Source: Melghirimyces algeriensis
Lineage (GTDB): Bacteria; Bacillota; Bacilli; Thermoactinomycetales; DSM-45169
Direction of reading: 5' to 3'
NCBI RefSeq assembly: GCF_900182565.1
Contig: NZ_FXTI01000001.1
Coordinates: forward strand, 310,001-374,000
DNA length: 64,000 nt
In this document: positions 27,026 through 35,681 of the stretch, piece after piece
Layout of the letters: each line of letters starts with the position of its first letter
How positions within the stretch are numbered: the stretch's first letter is position 1
Program-made: the position numbers and the translations under genes
Notes under the pieces: model-generated
Databases searched by the model: none
Seen by the model: only the letters and a program-made list of their open reading frames with translations
Told to the model about the DNA's origin: nothing

Positions 27026-27820
27026 ATGGGTGAAGCCATCGTTGTAACTTCAGGGAAGGGTGGTGTCGGCAAATCGACGACATCGGCCAATGTCGGAACG
27101 GCGTTGGCGATGACCGGAAAAAAAGTATGCCTTTTAGACACAGATATTGGCCTTCGAAATTTGGACGTACTGATGGGACTGGAAAATCGCATCATCTATG
27201 ATCTTGTCGATGTGATAGAAAAGAGCTGCACCTTACAACAGGCGCTTATTAAAGATAAACGATGCAAAACCCTTTATCTGTTGCCTGCTGCCCAGACAAA
27301 GGACAAATCAGCGGTGGATATGAAACAGCTTTGTTGGTTGATTGCTGAGCTAAAGGAAACGTTTGACTATGTGATTGTTGATTGTCCGGCCGGCATTGAA
27401 ATGGGTTTTAAAAATGCTGTCTCCGGGTCAGATCGGGCGATTGTTGTCACCACACCGGAAAACGCATCCGTTCGGGATGCCGACCGGGTCATCGGTTTGT
27501 TGGAAAAAGAGGAGATTCCCCAACCGAAACTGGTTGTCAACCGAGTGCGTCCGCAAATGATCAAGGAAGGAGGGATGATGGAAATTGATGAAGTGGTTGC
27601 CGTATTATCGATTGACCTGCTAGGAGTCATTCCGGATGATGAAGAGGTTATTCGTTCTGGAAACTTGGGAGAGCCAATTGTTTTACATAAAAAAGCTTTG
27701 GCATCAAAAGCTTATCAAAATATTGCCCGAAGGATTCAAGGGGAAGCAGTTCCACTTCTCATTTTGGAAAAGGAACGAACGTTTTTGAGACGAATGAAAC
27801 GATGGCTAGGTTTTACATAA
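27026..27820 (+). CDS. minD: Septum site-determining ATPase MinD
   Basis: 264 residues from ATG 27026 after CAGGAGGCGGAG. The deviant Walker A SGKGGVGKSTTS is at residues 9-20, LLDTDIGLRNLDVLMG follows, and the C-terminus is the membrane-targeting amphipathic helix FLRRMKRWLGF. It carries MinC to the membrane. No minE gene is nearby, consistent with a DivIVA/MinJ system. Confidence 0.97.
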   Translation: MGEAIVVTSGKGGVGKSTTSANVGTALAMTGKKVCLLDTDIGLRNLDVLMGLENRIIYDLVDVIEKSCTLQQALIKDKRCKTLYLLPAAQTKDKSAVDMKQLCWLIAELKETFDYVIVDCPAGIEMGFKNAVSGSDRAIVVTTPENASVRDADRVIGLLEKEEIPQPKLVVNRVRPQMIKEGGMMEIDEVVAVLSIDLLGVIPDDEEVIRSGNLGEPIVLHKKALASKAYQNIARRIQGEAVPLLILEKERTFLRRMKRWLGFT

Positions 27821-27841
27821 AAGGATCGATGGGTATGGTTC

Positions 27842-28705
27842 TTGTATACGCATAACCCGCTGAGACAAGTCATAGGATGTACCAGAGAATGGGAAAAGGC
27901 GGTGAACGGTCTCATGCGGGAATGGTCCCAAGGAATAAGTAAAAGAAGAGAAGAGCGGATTCGGGCCATCAAAAAAAGAAAGGGACTTTCAAATAAGAAT
28001 GGTACCCGTTCAGGGTTTACGGTTTCATCATCAAAAAGACAGCCTCCATTATCCAGCCAATGGGACGAGCTTCCCTGGAACCAAAACGTCTGGAGAAAGG
28101 ACGATCCAAAGAAGAAGGAGAGTCGAATGTTGATTCAAGCGTTTTTTGCTTTCCTTCTTTTAACCGTCTGCTATTTAATTTTCCAATCAGAAGGAACGAC
28201 GGCGCGGCAGGCACAATCGTTTATCGTTGAAGTAATGGAGCGAGATTACAATTTTGAGGGAGTCGCTAAGTGGTATGAACAAAACATTGGCGGGATGCCA
28301 GCCATTCTTCCAGCATTCAAAGAAAATAGGGAAAATTCGCGCAAAAAATCGATTTCCTGGGTTTCACCATTAAAGGGAGAAGTGGTTCAACCCTATCAAA
28401 AAGGCAGGAAAGGAATTACTATTCGTGCCGCCAAAGGTTCGCCTGTCGTTTCTGCAGCGGAAGGTTGGGTTGTAGAGGCAGGACCGAAAGAGGGACTGGG
28501 GAAAACAGTGGTTGTTCGTCATAGAGACGGAGATGAGACATGGTACGGATGGCTGGGAGAAATTCAGGTGCAGGAAAAAGATTGGGTGAAACCGCGTCAG
28601 CTCTTGGGTGAAGTGGGAGAAAGAGAAGGGGAAACCCTCCTTTTCTTTGCTGTCAAAAAAGGAGGCGATTTTGTCGACCCGTCGGGGGTGGTACCGGTTG
28701 AATGA
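27842..28705 (+). CDS. spoIVFA: Stage IV sporulation protein FA-like, M23 domain
   Basis: 287 residues from TTG 27842 with a weak ribosome site. The first 95 residues are basic and polar, then one membrane span (MLIQAFFAFLLLTVCYLIF), then a C-terminal LytM/M23-type beta domain (ITIRAAKGSPVVSAAEGWVVEAG, VVVRHRDGDETWYGWL). The zinc ligands of active M23 enzymes are not complete, as in SpoIVFA. It holds SpoIVFB inactive in the mother-cell membrane around the forespore until the SpoIVB signal. It overlaps spoIVFB by 8 nt. Confidence 0.88.
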   Translation: MYTHNPLRQVIGCTREWEKAVNGLMREWSQGISKRREERIRAIKKRKGLSNKNGTRSGFTVSSSKRQPPLSSQWDELPWNQNVWRKDDPKKKESRMLIQAFFAFLLLTVCYLIFQSEGTTARQAQSFIVEVMERDYNFEGVAKWYEQNIGGMPAILPAFKENRENSRKKSISWVSPLKGEVVQPYQKGRKGITIRAAKGSPVVSAAEGWVVEAGPKEGLGKTVVVRHRDGDETWYGWLGEIQVQEKDWVKPRQLLGEVGEREGETLLFFAVKKGGDFVDPSGVVPVE

Positions 28706-29561
28706 TCTTTTCCCCTGGAAGGGCTTACGATTTCGCATCCATGGTTTATTTTGGTTCGTTATTTTTTCATCCGTTGTAACCGGGCATTTTATAGAAGTTA
28801 CAACTCTTTTTGTATTGGTATTCATTCATGAATTGGGGCATATCACCGTTGCACGCTCTTTTGGATGGCGAATGACGGAGATTGAATTGCTGCCTTTCGG
28901 AGGAGTGGCACGAACAGATGAATGGGGGACCGTTCCGGCGAGGGAGGAAATTGCAGTCGCTTTGGCAGGTCCGTTTCACAATGTCATGATGGTATTGTTC
29001 GGTTATCTTTTTTGTGCATGGGGATGGTGGTCTCAAGCTTGGATGGAATATTTTATCCAAGGGAATGCGTTGATGGCGGGATTTAATCTTCTTCCACTTT
29101 ATCCCCTGGATGGTGGAAGAATTTTGCAAGCCCTGCTCAGTTATCATCTTCCCTATCGGAGATCGCTGGAATGGAGTTTGGCAGTAGGAATGTTGGGAGG
29201 GGCGTGCTTTTTTCTCTACAGCCTTTCGGGGAAGGGATGGGATCTAAATCTATCCATGATCTCCGTTTTTTTGATATACTCAAATGTACTGGCCTTTAAA
29301 CAGAGAAATGTACAATATATGCGGTTCTTAATGTGGCGTCGGAATGCGCCCGTCCCTGTGGAAGCACGGATTGTACACGTGCCTGTAGACAGAGAAGAGA
29401 GGTTGGTTACTGTCTTACAGAAACTTCGTAAGGAAGCGTACCATGTATTGATTGTGAAAGATCGATCCGGTCGATGGCAACCACTTCCGGAAGAAGCGCT
29501 ATTTCGACGCTTTTTTGATGATAAAAAACCGGACAGTCGAATCGGGGATTTAATCGCCTGA
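28698..29561 (+). CDS. spoIVFB: Intramembrane metalloprotease SpoIVFB (site-2 protease family)
   Basis: 287 residues from TTG 28698, six bases after GGGGGTGG; the longer frame from 28608 is rejected because it lies inside spoIVFA. The HELGH zinc site is at residues 44-48 and the third ligand motif is LLPLYPLDGGRIL. There are about six spans and a C-terminal CBS-like region (VTVLQKLRKEAYHVLIVKD). SpoIVFB cleaves pro-sigma-K. The overlap with spoIVFA couples enzyme to inhibitor. Confidence 0.95.
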   Translation: MNDLFPWKGLRFRIHGLFWFVIFSSVVTGHFIEVTTLFVLVFIHELGHITVARSFGWRMTEIELLPFGGVARTDEWGTVPAREEIAVALAGPFHNVMMVLFGYLFCAWGWWSQAWMEYFIQGNALMAGFNLLPLYPLDGGRILQALLSYHLPYRRSLEWSLAVGMLGGACFFLYSLSGKGWDLNLSMISVFLIYSNVLAFKQRNVQYMRFLMWRRNAPVPVEARIVHVPVDREERLVTVLQKLRKEAYHVLIVKDRSGRWQPLPEEALFRRFFDDKKPDSRIGDLIA

Positions 29562-29568
29562 CCGATCA

Positions 29569-29597
29569 TTGACAAGTGTTTAGCAGTGTGGTAAGAT
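29569..29597 (+). promoter_or_regulatory. Sigma-A promoter of the rplU operon
   Basis: TTGACA (29569-29574), 17-nt spacer, TAAGAT (29592-29597), just after the spoIVFB stop. It separates vegetative ribosomal gene expression from the sporulation genes upstream. Confidence 0.85.
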
Positions 29598-29603
29598 GAT
29601 ATT

Positions 29604-29705
29604 CGCGTAATTTGCTTGCTCTCCCGGAGTAGGCAAACCGCTCAGCATGGGTAGCAAGGAATCATTCCACCTATGTCTGGCGAGTCTTGACAAAAGAGGA
29701 GGGTC
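29604..29705 (+). promoter_or_regulatory. Probable ribosomal protein L21 leader
   Basis: About 100 nt of untranslated leader lie between the consensus promoter and the rplU ribosome site (GAGGAGGGTCC). It holds local hairpins, such as TTTGC..GGCAAA around 29612-29638. Firmicutes rplU operons carry an L21 autoregulatory leader at this place. I infer it from position and have not matched the full consensus. Confidence 0.5.
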
Positions 29706-29709
29706 CGGG

Positions 29710-30021
29710 ATGTATGCACTGATCGAGACTGGCGGTAAACAGTACCGTGTCGAAGAAGGGCAAGCGATCTTCGTGGAAAAGCTGGCCGCTGAAGAGGGCG
29801 AAACGGTAACTTTTGACAAAGTGTTGCTTGTCGAAAAGGAAAACGGCACAGTGATTGGCACACCTGTAGTGGATGGCGCCAAAGTGACCGGAAAAGTGGA
29901 TAAGCATGGAAAAGGGAAAAAGTTGACCGTATTTAAGTTTAAACCTAAAAAAAATTATAAACGGAAGCAGGGTCATCGCCAACCTTTTACCAAAGTGGTT
30001 ATCGAAAAGATCGAAGCCTGA
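29710..30021 (+). CDS. rplU: Ribosomal protein L21
   Basis: 103 residues from ATG 29710. It starts MYALIETGGKQYRVEEG and ends with the basic FKFKPKKNYKRKQGHRQPFT stretch that binds 23S rRNA. Full length. It is the first gene of rplU-prp-rpmA. Confidence 0.98.
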   Translation: MYALIETGGKQYRVEEGQAIFVEKLAAEEGETVTFDKVLLVEKENGTVIGTPVVDGAKVTGKVDKHGKGKKLTVFKFKPKKNYKRKQGHRQPFTKVVIEKIEA

Positions 30022-30031
30022 TTGAGAAATT

Positions 30032-30373
30032 ATGATTCAGATTTCATTGTACCATGATGGTGAAGGGCAGTTGGAGCGGGTGGTGATCAAAGGACATGCC
30101 GGTTATGCTGAACCAGGGGAAGATATCGTCTGTGCCGCTGTTTCCGGTATATCCATCGGTTTGGTCAATGCTGCGGAAGCCTTGTTGGGAGTTCGTCTGT
30201 ATCAGGAAGACATGAATCCGGATGAAGGTGGGCTTCTCGATTGCAACATACCAGAAGGACTTCCGGCTGACCGGCGGGAACGTGTCCAATTCCTGTTGGA
30301 AGCGATGGCAGTTGCCCTCCAATCTGTGGCGGATGAATACCCTTCTTTTGTATCGATGAATCACCTGAAATAA
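30032..30373 (+). CDS. prp: Ribosomal-processing cysteine protease Prp
   Basis: 113 residues. The catalytic pair is visible as H22 in GHAGYA and C34 in DIVCAAVS. Prp removes the N-terminal extension of L27. Its substrate, encoded next, has the matching LQFFA cleavage motif, so enzyme and target are both present and co-transcribed. Confidence 0.95.
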   Translation: MIQISLYHDGEGQLERVVIKGHAGYAEPGEDIVCAAVSGISIGLVNAAEALLGVRLYQEDMNPDEGGLLDCNIPEGLPADRRERVQFLLEAMAVALQSVADEYPSFVSMNHLK

Positions 30374-30398
30374 ATCTTTTATAAAGGAGGTGGACATG

Positions 30399-30698
30399 AT
30401 GTTGAAAATGAACCTTCAATTTTTCGCTCAGAAAAAAGGAGTTGGTTCCACCAAGAACGGTCGTGACAGCATTGCTAAGCGCCTTGGCGTGAAGCGCGGT
30501 GACGGTCAGGCGGTAAATGCCGGCAGCATTTTGGTGCGTCAGCGTGGAACCAAGATCTACCCCGGAATCGGTGTAGGTCGTGGCGGGGATGATACCCTTT
30601 TTGCCAAAGTGGACGGAGTTGTGAAATTTGAACGGATGGGTCGTGACCGTAAACGGGTGAGCGTTTACTCGGAAGAACCGGTCCAAGTACAGGCTTAA
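30399..30698 (+). CDS. rpmA: Ribosomal protein L27, with Prp-cleaved N-terminal extension
   Basis: 99 residues from ATG 30399 after AAAGGAGGTG (an ATG at 30396 is also in frame). The precursor begins MLKMNLQFFAQKKGVG; Prp cleaves after FFA to expose the mature QKKGVGSTKNGRDS end that reaches the peptidyl transferase centre. It is followed directly by a strong terminator. Confidence 0.97.
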   Translation: MLKMNLQFFAQKKGVGSTKNGRDSIAKRLGVKRGDGQAVNAGSILVRQRGTKIYPGIGVGRGGDDTLFAKVDGVVKFERMGRDRKRVSVYSEEPVQVQA

Positions 30699-30702
30699 TG
30701 AA

Positions 30703-30730
30703 ATCCCGGCTCGATGCCGGGGTTTTTTTG
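30703..30730 (+). terminator. Rho-independent terminator after rpmA
   Basis: CCCGGC, loop TCGAT, GCCGGG, then seven T. It ends the ribosomal unit before spo0B. Confidence 0.92.
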
Positions 30731-30790
30731 TGGTTGCTGATCCATTAAAATGAAGGAGCGCCCAGATAAAAAATGACAGGAGAGGTTATT

Positions 30791-31498
30791 GTGTCCTATG
30801 GGTGGTCCTTTTGGTTCAAGCGGACTGTGCCGCCTTTGGCTGTAGCTTTTTTTCTTGTAGCTGTACAACCTTGGGGCGGGGTGATCGGGGTCCTGATGGG
30901 GTTCGGTTTTTTGCTTGGATGGTCTTGGTGGCTGCGACGTTTATGCAGAGGCTGGGAACAGATGAACCAAAAAGAAAATGCCCGCTCCCGTCTCCAACTG
31001 ATGAGTCGGCAGCGGCATGATTCCTTAAACCATATTCAGGTTTTAATGGGATATCTGTCACTTAATAAACCGGAACGGATTTCCTCTTATCTAGAAAAGA
31101 TAGTGAATCAATGGGAGTTGGAACGGAAAGTTAGTCAAATCAACGATCCGGTTTTGGCTTGTTACTTGGTTACATTCATTCGGGATCATGCGGAATGGCA
31201 TTGGAATATGGATTTGGATGAGGAAGCTTTTCCATTACCTTTTAAATCCTCGGAACGGATCTTTAAGATTGTTAAGGGTGTTATTGATCGGCTGGAGATA
31301 TACGGGAATTTGGAACAGTTGTACTTGGGATTGTCCAAAAAAGATGAAAACATCATTGTTGAGCTTCAGCCAACATGGAAATCAGTCCAAAATCCGGGAT
31401 ATGATTTGCGGTTGCTTCGGGAAACAATAAGCCCATATGGGGAATTATTAGACGAATCTGATTCTGTTGAAGCGATTGTTATCCGGCTTTCTTCATAA
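30791..31498 (+). CDS. spo0B: Spo0B-type sporulation phosphotransferase with N-terminal membrane segments
   Basis: 235 residues from GTG 30791, which follows AGGAGAGG by five bases; the in-frame ATG at 30773 lacks spacing. Residues 8-52 hold two hydrophobic stretches (VPPLAVAFFLVAVQPWGG and VLMGFGFLLGWSWWL). H76 in RQRHDSLNHIQVLMGYL is the phosphoacceptor, matching the SRHDWMNKLQ segment of B. subtilis Spo0B. The C-terminal half is a degenerate histidine-kinase fold. It would pass phosphate from Spo0F to Spo0A. The B. subtilis protein is soluble and 192 residues, so the membrane part is a notable difference. The position before obg is conserved. Confidence 0.85.
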   Translation: MSYGWSFWFKRTVPPLAVAFFLVAVQPWGGVIGVLMGFGFLLGWSWWLRRLCRGWEQMNQKENARSRLQLMSRQRHDSLNHIQVLMGYLSLNKPERISSYLEKIVNQWELERKVSQINDPVLACYLVTFIRDHAEWHWNMDLDEEAFPLPFKSSERIFKIVKGVIDRLEIYGNLEQLYLGLSKKDENIIVELQPTWKSVQNPGYDLRLLRETISPYGELLDESDSVEAIVIRLSS

Positions 31499-31526
31499 GG
31501 GAGTACATAGAACAGGCGGTGTGGAT

Positions 31527-32807
31527 ATGTTTGTCGATCATGTAAAAATTTTTGTCAAGGGCGGTGATGGCGGCAACGGCATGGTTGCCTTTCGCCGGGA
31601 GAAATATGAACCCAAGGGAGGACCAGCCGGCGGTGATGGTGGTCGTGGCGGCGATGTGGTATTTCGTGTCAATGAGGGACTGCGAACCTTGATGGACTTT
31701 CGTTATCAAAAGCATTTTAAAGCGAAAAGAGGGGAACATGGGCGGTCTAAAAGTCAGCACGGAAGAGGAGCAGATCCACTGGTCGTCAACGTTCCACCGG
31801 GTACGGTGGTGAGAAATGCGGACACTGGAGAGGTGATCACTGATTTGACGCAACAGAACCAGGAAATGGTGATCGCCCGTGGTGGCCGAGGTGGTCGAGG
31901 GAATCTGCGCTTTGCTTCACCTCAAAATCCAGCACCCCATGTAGCGGAAAACGGGGAACCGGGAGAGGAATTTTGGGTGGAATTGGAACTGAAACTCTTG
32001 GCTGATGTGGGGCTGATTGGTTACCCCAGTGTGGGGAAATCCACCCTCTTGTCCACGGTTAGTGCCGCACGTCCCAAAATAGGAGCCTATCATTTTACAA
32101 CGATTCACCCCAACCTGGGTGTGGTGGAAGTAAACGATGGACGCAGTTTTGTAATGGCAGATCTGCCGGGACTGATTGAAGGGGCTCATGAAGGGACTGG
32201 ATTGGGTCATCAATTTTTGCGCCATGTGGAGCGCACAAGAGTTCTGGTTCATGTGGTGGATATGGCAGGTTCCGAAGGGAGAGATCCTTACCAGGATTGG
32301 AAAAACATTTGTGAAGAACTGACGATGTACCGAAAGTCATTGGCCGACCGCCCGCAACTTGTAGCAGCCAATAAAATGGATCTTCCCGGAGCCGAAGAGA
32401 ACTTGGAAGCATTCCGTGACTTGGTTGGCGAGCAAGTGCCGGTTTACCCTGTTTCGGCTGCAACACGACAGGGGATAAAAGAGTTGTTGTATGCTGTCGC
32501 CGATCTGTTGGATTCTCTTCCAGCCCAGGTGGAGGTTGAAGAGGAAGAGAAGCCAGATCGAAAAATATATAAGAGCCGAGAGGCAGAAGAGCCGTTTACG
32601 ATTCGAAAGGAAAACGAGATATTTGTGGTAGAAGGAAAACGTGTAGAGAAATTGGTTAAGATGACCAATTTCCAGTATGAAGAGTCTGTCAGGCGTTTTG
32701 CACATATATTGAAAGAAATGGGAGTGGATGATGCTCTCCGTGCAGAAGGAGCCAGACGGGGAGATACCGTTCAAATTTTGAATATGGAATTTGATTTTGA
32801 AGACTGA
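31527..32807 (+). CDS. obg: Obg-family GTPase
   Basis: 426 residues from ATG 31527. The glycine-rich Obg fold (residues 1-158, KGGDGGNGMVAFRREK) is followed by a GTPase domain with G1 GYPSVGKSTLL, G3 DLPGLIEGAHEG and G4 NKMDLP. The C-terminal OCT domain ends with GVDDALRAEGARRGDTVQI. Obg acts in 50S assembly, the stress response and initiation of sporulation. It follows spo0B by 28 nt. Confidence 0.97.
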   Translation: MFVDHVKIFVKGGDGGNGMVAFRREKYEPKGGPAGGDGGRGGDVVFRVNEGLRTLMDFRYQKHFKAKRGEHGRSKSQHGRGADPLVVNVPPGTVVRNADTGEVITDLTQQNQEMVIARGGRGGRGNLRFASPQNPAPHVAENGEPGEEFWVELELKLLADVGLIGYPSVGKSTLLSTVSAARPKIGAYHFTTIHPNLGVVEVNDGRSFVMADLPGLIEGAHEGTGLGHQFLRHVERTRVLVHVVDMAGSEGRDPYQDWKNICEELTMYRKSLADRPQLVAANKMDLPGAEENLEAFRDLVGEQVPVYPVSAATRQGIKELLYAVADLLDSLPAQVEVEEEEKPDRKIYKSREAEEPFTIRKENEIFVVEGKRVEKLVKMTNFQYEESVRRFAHILKEMGVDDALRAEGARRGDTVQILNMEFDFED

Positions 32808-32822
32808 TTGTGGTTTCAAATC

Positions 32823-32861
32823 AAAAAGATGGTTCCCACTTTTGAGGGAACCATCTTTTTT
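32823..32861. terminator. Bidirectional terminator between obg and putP
   Basis: AAAAAGATGGTTCCC and GGGAACCATCTTTTT form a 15-bp stem, with A- and T-runs at the ends, between convergent genes. Confidence 0.92.
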
Positions 32862-32867
32862 ACAATA

Positions 32868-34334
32868 TTATATCGAAGCATTTTTGATCGCTTGATCATA
32901 TTCTTTTTCAATTTCAGCATCCGGTTTCTTTGTTAAAAGGCTGACCAGGATTATCGCGATTGTACAGGCAATAAATCCTGGAATCATTTCATAAATTTCG
33001 CTGAGAGACTCGATTTGTTTCCAGATGATTACTGTTGCTGCACCAGTAAACATCCCGGCCAATGCGCCCCATTTATTCATGCGCTTCCAATACAAACTGA
33101 GGATGACAACCGGTCCAAAAGCGGAACCAAATCCGGCCCAGGCGTATCCTACTAGATCCAGAATGGTATCATTGGGATTTAAAGCCAATAAGAGAGCGAT
33201 TACGGCAACGCCTAACAAAGAGAGTCGACCTACCAGAACCAACTCTTTATCCGAAGCGGATCTGCGGAGAAACGCTTTATAGAAGTCTTCTGTCAGAGCG
33301 CTGGCTGTAACGAGTAGTTGTGAAGAGATGGTACTCATAATTGCGGCCAATATGGCAGCCAGAAGAAACCCAGTGATTAAAGGATGGAACAACACTTTGG
33401 ATAATACGATAAAAACGGTTTCCGGATTTTCCAATGTCCTTTTGGATTGATTAAAATATGCAATTCCAACCAGACCGGTGAACATCGCACCAACGATGGA
33501 AAAAATCATCCATCCCATTCCGATTCGACGGGCATTTTTCACTTCTTTTACAGAGCTGATTGCCATAAAGCGCACAATGACGTGAGGTTGTCCGAAATAT
33601 CCCAGTCCCCAGGCCATCAACGAAATCATCCCGATGAGACTGGTTCCTTGCAATGCATCCAGTAATGTCGGATCAATCCCTCTGATTTCGTCGAAGGTGG
33701 GCCCAAATCCTCCCATTTGCATAAGCACTACGGTGGGAACAAGAATCAAAGCAATAAACATAATGGTTCCCTGTACAAAGTCTGTCCAGCTGACAGCGAG
33801 AAAACCACCGAACAGGGTATAGAGGATTACAACGCCAGCCGTAATTATAATTCCTGTGAAATAATCTAATCCAAAGGAGCTTTTGAACAGCTCACCGCCG
33901 GCAACCATCCCTGAAGATGTATAAAAGGTAAAGAAGATAAAAATAACCAAAGCAGATACAATGCGCAATATTCTTGACTGATCCTTGAATCTGTTTTCAA
34001 AATAATCAGGGATTGTAATGGAGTTATTGGCCGTTTCAGTATAGGTTCTCAACCGGGGAGCTACATATAACCAGTTTAAATAGGCACCTGTCGTTAAACC
34101 GACGACGATCCATCCACTGCTTAATCCTTGAGCATACATGGCACCGGGGAGTCCCATCAAGAGCCAGCCGCTCATGTCCGAAGCACCAGCACTTAATGCA
34201 GTAACCATCGGTCCCAGGTTTCTTCCGCCAAGCATATAATCAGATAAATCAGAAGTTCTACGATAGGCGTAATACCCAATTGCCAGCATTCCAAGCAAAT
34301 AGATAACAATCGATATAATAACTCCGGATTCCAT
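32868..34334 (-). CDS. putP: Sodium/proline symporter PutP
   Basis: 488 residues, about 13 membrane spans of the SSS (LeuT-fold) family. The start GVIISIVIYLLGMLAIGYYAYRR, the sodium-site region SDMSGWLLMGLPGAMYAQG, and WGLGYFGQPHVIVRFMAI are PutP-like. It imports proline for catabolism, given the proline dehydrogenase upstream. A -24/-12 promoter and a cre-like site precede it. Confidence 0.93.
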   Translation of the reverse strand: MESGVIISIVIYLLGMLAIGYYAYRRTSDLSDYMLGGRNLGPMVTALSAGASDMSGWLLMGLPGAMYAQGLSSGWIVVGLTTGAYLNWLYVAPRLRTYTETANNSITIPDYFENRFKDQSRILRIVSALVIFIFFTFYTSSGMVAGGELFKSSFGLDYFTGIIITAGVVILYTLFGGFLAVSWTDFVQGTIMFIALILVPTVVLMQMGGFGPTFDEIRGIDPTLLDALQGTSLIGMISLMAWGLGYFGQPHVIVRFMAISSVKEVKNARRIGMGWMIFSIVGAMFTGLVGIAYFNQSKRTLENPETVFIVLSKVLFHPLITGFLLAAILAAIMSTISSQLLVTASALTEDFYKAFLRRSASDKELVLVGRLSLLGVAVIALLLALNPNDTILDLVGYAWAGFGSAFGPVVILSLYWKRMNKWGALAGMFTGAATVIIWKQIESLSEIYEMIPGFIACTIAIILVSLLTKKPDAEIEKEYDQAIKNASI

Positions 34335-34372
34335 GTGCTTCCCCCTTAATAAAATTTAGTACACTACAATGT

Positions 34373-34387
34373 TAAAAGCGCTTACAA
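34373..34387 (-). promoter_or_regulatory. cre-like CcpA site upstream of putP
   Basis: On the minus strand TTGTAAGCGCTTTTA matches the catabolite-responsive element WTGNAANCGNWNNCW with one mismatch at the penultimate C. It lies between the sigma-54 promoter and the putP start, where bound CcpA would block elongation. Confidence 0.5.
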
Positions 34388-34496
34388 ATCTGTTCAAGTT
34401 GTAATTTCAACCAAGCGATTTTCCCTGACACCCCCTTCTTTTTAGTAGGGATCTCTTTCTTTCTAAGTATGCCCATCATACAGGTTTTCCTTTATT

Positions 34497-34515
34497 AAAG
34501 CAATAAATATGCCAA
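34497..34515 (-). promoter_or_regulatory. Sigma-54 (-24/-12) promoter of putP
   Basis: On the minus strand the sequence is TTGGCATATTTATTGCTTT. It contains TGGCA, then TTGC, with GG and GC exactly ten bases apart, a full match to TGGCAYRNNNNTTGCW. It is about 165 nt before the putP start. Confidence 0.88.
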
Positions 34516-34589
34516 GAAGTTATGATTTTGGACTGCGTTCCTTTTTCATCACAGTAGACAGGGCCATTCAAAAGCACTTTTTTAAAAAA

Positions 34590-34665
34590 GGGGGGGCGAT
34601 TTCGGTGGAGCATCCTATTTGATCATTCAGTGGAGCCCCGCACACCGAACGCCTGATCCCCTTTT
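34590..34665. repeat. Hairpin element between proline dehydrogenase and putP, sharing sequence with the 15830 element
   Basis: TTCGGTG (34601-34607) pairs with CACCGAA (34643-34649). GGCG and a G-run on the left can pair with CGCC and CCCC on the right. Runs of T on the minus side (TTTTTT at 34581-34589 complement) and TTTTGTTATTTT on the plus side would let it end transcription of the proline dehydrogenase. The left arm GATTTCGGTGGAGCATCCT matches 15835-15854 with one base inserted. The rest of the gap to putP holds only the sigma-54 promoter and the cre-like site. Confidence 0.6.
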
Positions 34666-34666
34666 G

Positions 34667-35581
34667 TTATTTTGAGAAAAATCCTTTGAGAGCAAAAGCG
34701 ACGTTTTGAGGTCGTTCAGCCAATCGACGCATAAAATAGCCAAACCAATCATTTCCGAACGGAATATAGACACGCATTGTATACCCTTCTTTGACCAGTT
34801 CGACTTGCATATTGGTACGGAATCCGTACAGCATTTGAAATTCAAATTGATCGCGGGAAATTTGGTTTTCTTCCGCAAACGCTTTCACTTTGGCGATAAT
34901 ATGATGGTCATGTGTTGCAACTGCAGTATAGCTGCCGCTGAGCATATGTTCCTTGATGATTGCCATAAAGTTTTCATCCACTTTTTCCTTATCCTGATAG
35001 GCGACTTCCGGCGATTCTTTATAAGCGCCTTTCACCAGGCGAAGCGGGATCCCTTTTAAATTTTTAACATCTTGCAAGGAGCGGTGCAGATATGACTGAA
35101 TCACTGTGCCAACATTATCATATTCTTGGCGAAGCTCTGCCAACATATCCAAGGTAAGCTGACAATGAGAATAATCTTCCATATCGATGCGGACAAAATT
35201 ATGATGTTTTTTAGCAGTTTCCAGAATTTTCTTCATGTTATCAAGGCAGAATCCATAATCGATGTCCAAGCCCAGTTGGGTCAATTTCAGGGATAGATTG
35301 CAATTTACACCTGTCTCAGCGATTTTGTCCAGTGTATCGATACAGTATTGTGTAGCTTCACTTGCTTCTTCCCGGCTGGATACAAACTCACCCAAATGAT
35401 CAACTGTACATACCAGTCCTTGATCATTTAGCTCTTTTGCTACTTTCATGGCACTGTCGATGGTTTCCCCAGCCACCACCTGAGCTGCGCCGAACTTCAG
35501 TCCCCATCTTCGGGCAGCTTTATTTAAGACTCTGTTTTGTGCGGCATATTGAAAGATATTCTTTGTAACGCTTTCAAGCAT
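34667..35581 (-). CDS. putB: Proline dehydrogenase (FAD-dependent, monofunctional)
   Basis: 304 residues from ATG 35581 after GGGGGTGGGAAG; the frame upstream is rejected. It is a TIM-barrel PRODH: DHLGEFV and NLSLKLTQLGLD in the barrel, MEDYSHCQLTLD, RLVKGAYKESPEVAY, and the substrate-site MLYGFR with the late Y-x-P-F-G-x-D-W-x-x-Y-x-x-R-R signature (VYIPFGNDWFGYFMRRL). It oxidises proline to pyrroline-5-carboxylate. No P5C dehydrogenase lies in the window, so that step must be encoded elsewhere. It has its own sigma-54 promoter. Confidence 0.95.
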   Translation of the reverse strand: MLESVTKNIFQYAAQNRVLNKAARRWGLKFGAAQVVAGETIDSAMKVAKELNDQGLVCTVDHLGEFVSSREEASEATQYCIDTLDKIAETGVNCNLSLKLTQLGLDIDYGFCLDNMKKILETAKKHHNFVRIDMEDYSHCQLTLDMLAELRQEYDNVGTVIQSYLHRSLQDVKNLKGIPLRLVKGAYKESPEVAYQDKEKVDENFMAIIKEHMLSGSYTAVATHDHHIIAKVKAFAEENQISRDQFEFQMLYGFRTNMQVELVKEGYTMRVYIPFGNDWFGYFMRRLAERPQNVAFALKGFFSK

Positions 35582-35629
35582 GGTTCTTCCCACCCCCAGA
35601 TCATGTTGCAATCTTGATATCTTATATTA

Positions 35630-35646
35630 AGCAAAAAGCATACCAA
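35630..35646 (-). promoter_or_regulatory. Sigma-54 (-24/-12) promoter of proline dehydrogenase
   Basis: On the minus strand it reads TTGGTATGCTTTTTGCT. TGG and TTGC are in register, with GG and GC ten bases apart, and only the C after TGG is a T. It is about 50 nt before the start codon. Confidence 0.85.
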
Positions 35647-35681
35647 TCAATCATATTATATGATTGTCCATAATGCAAAAG

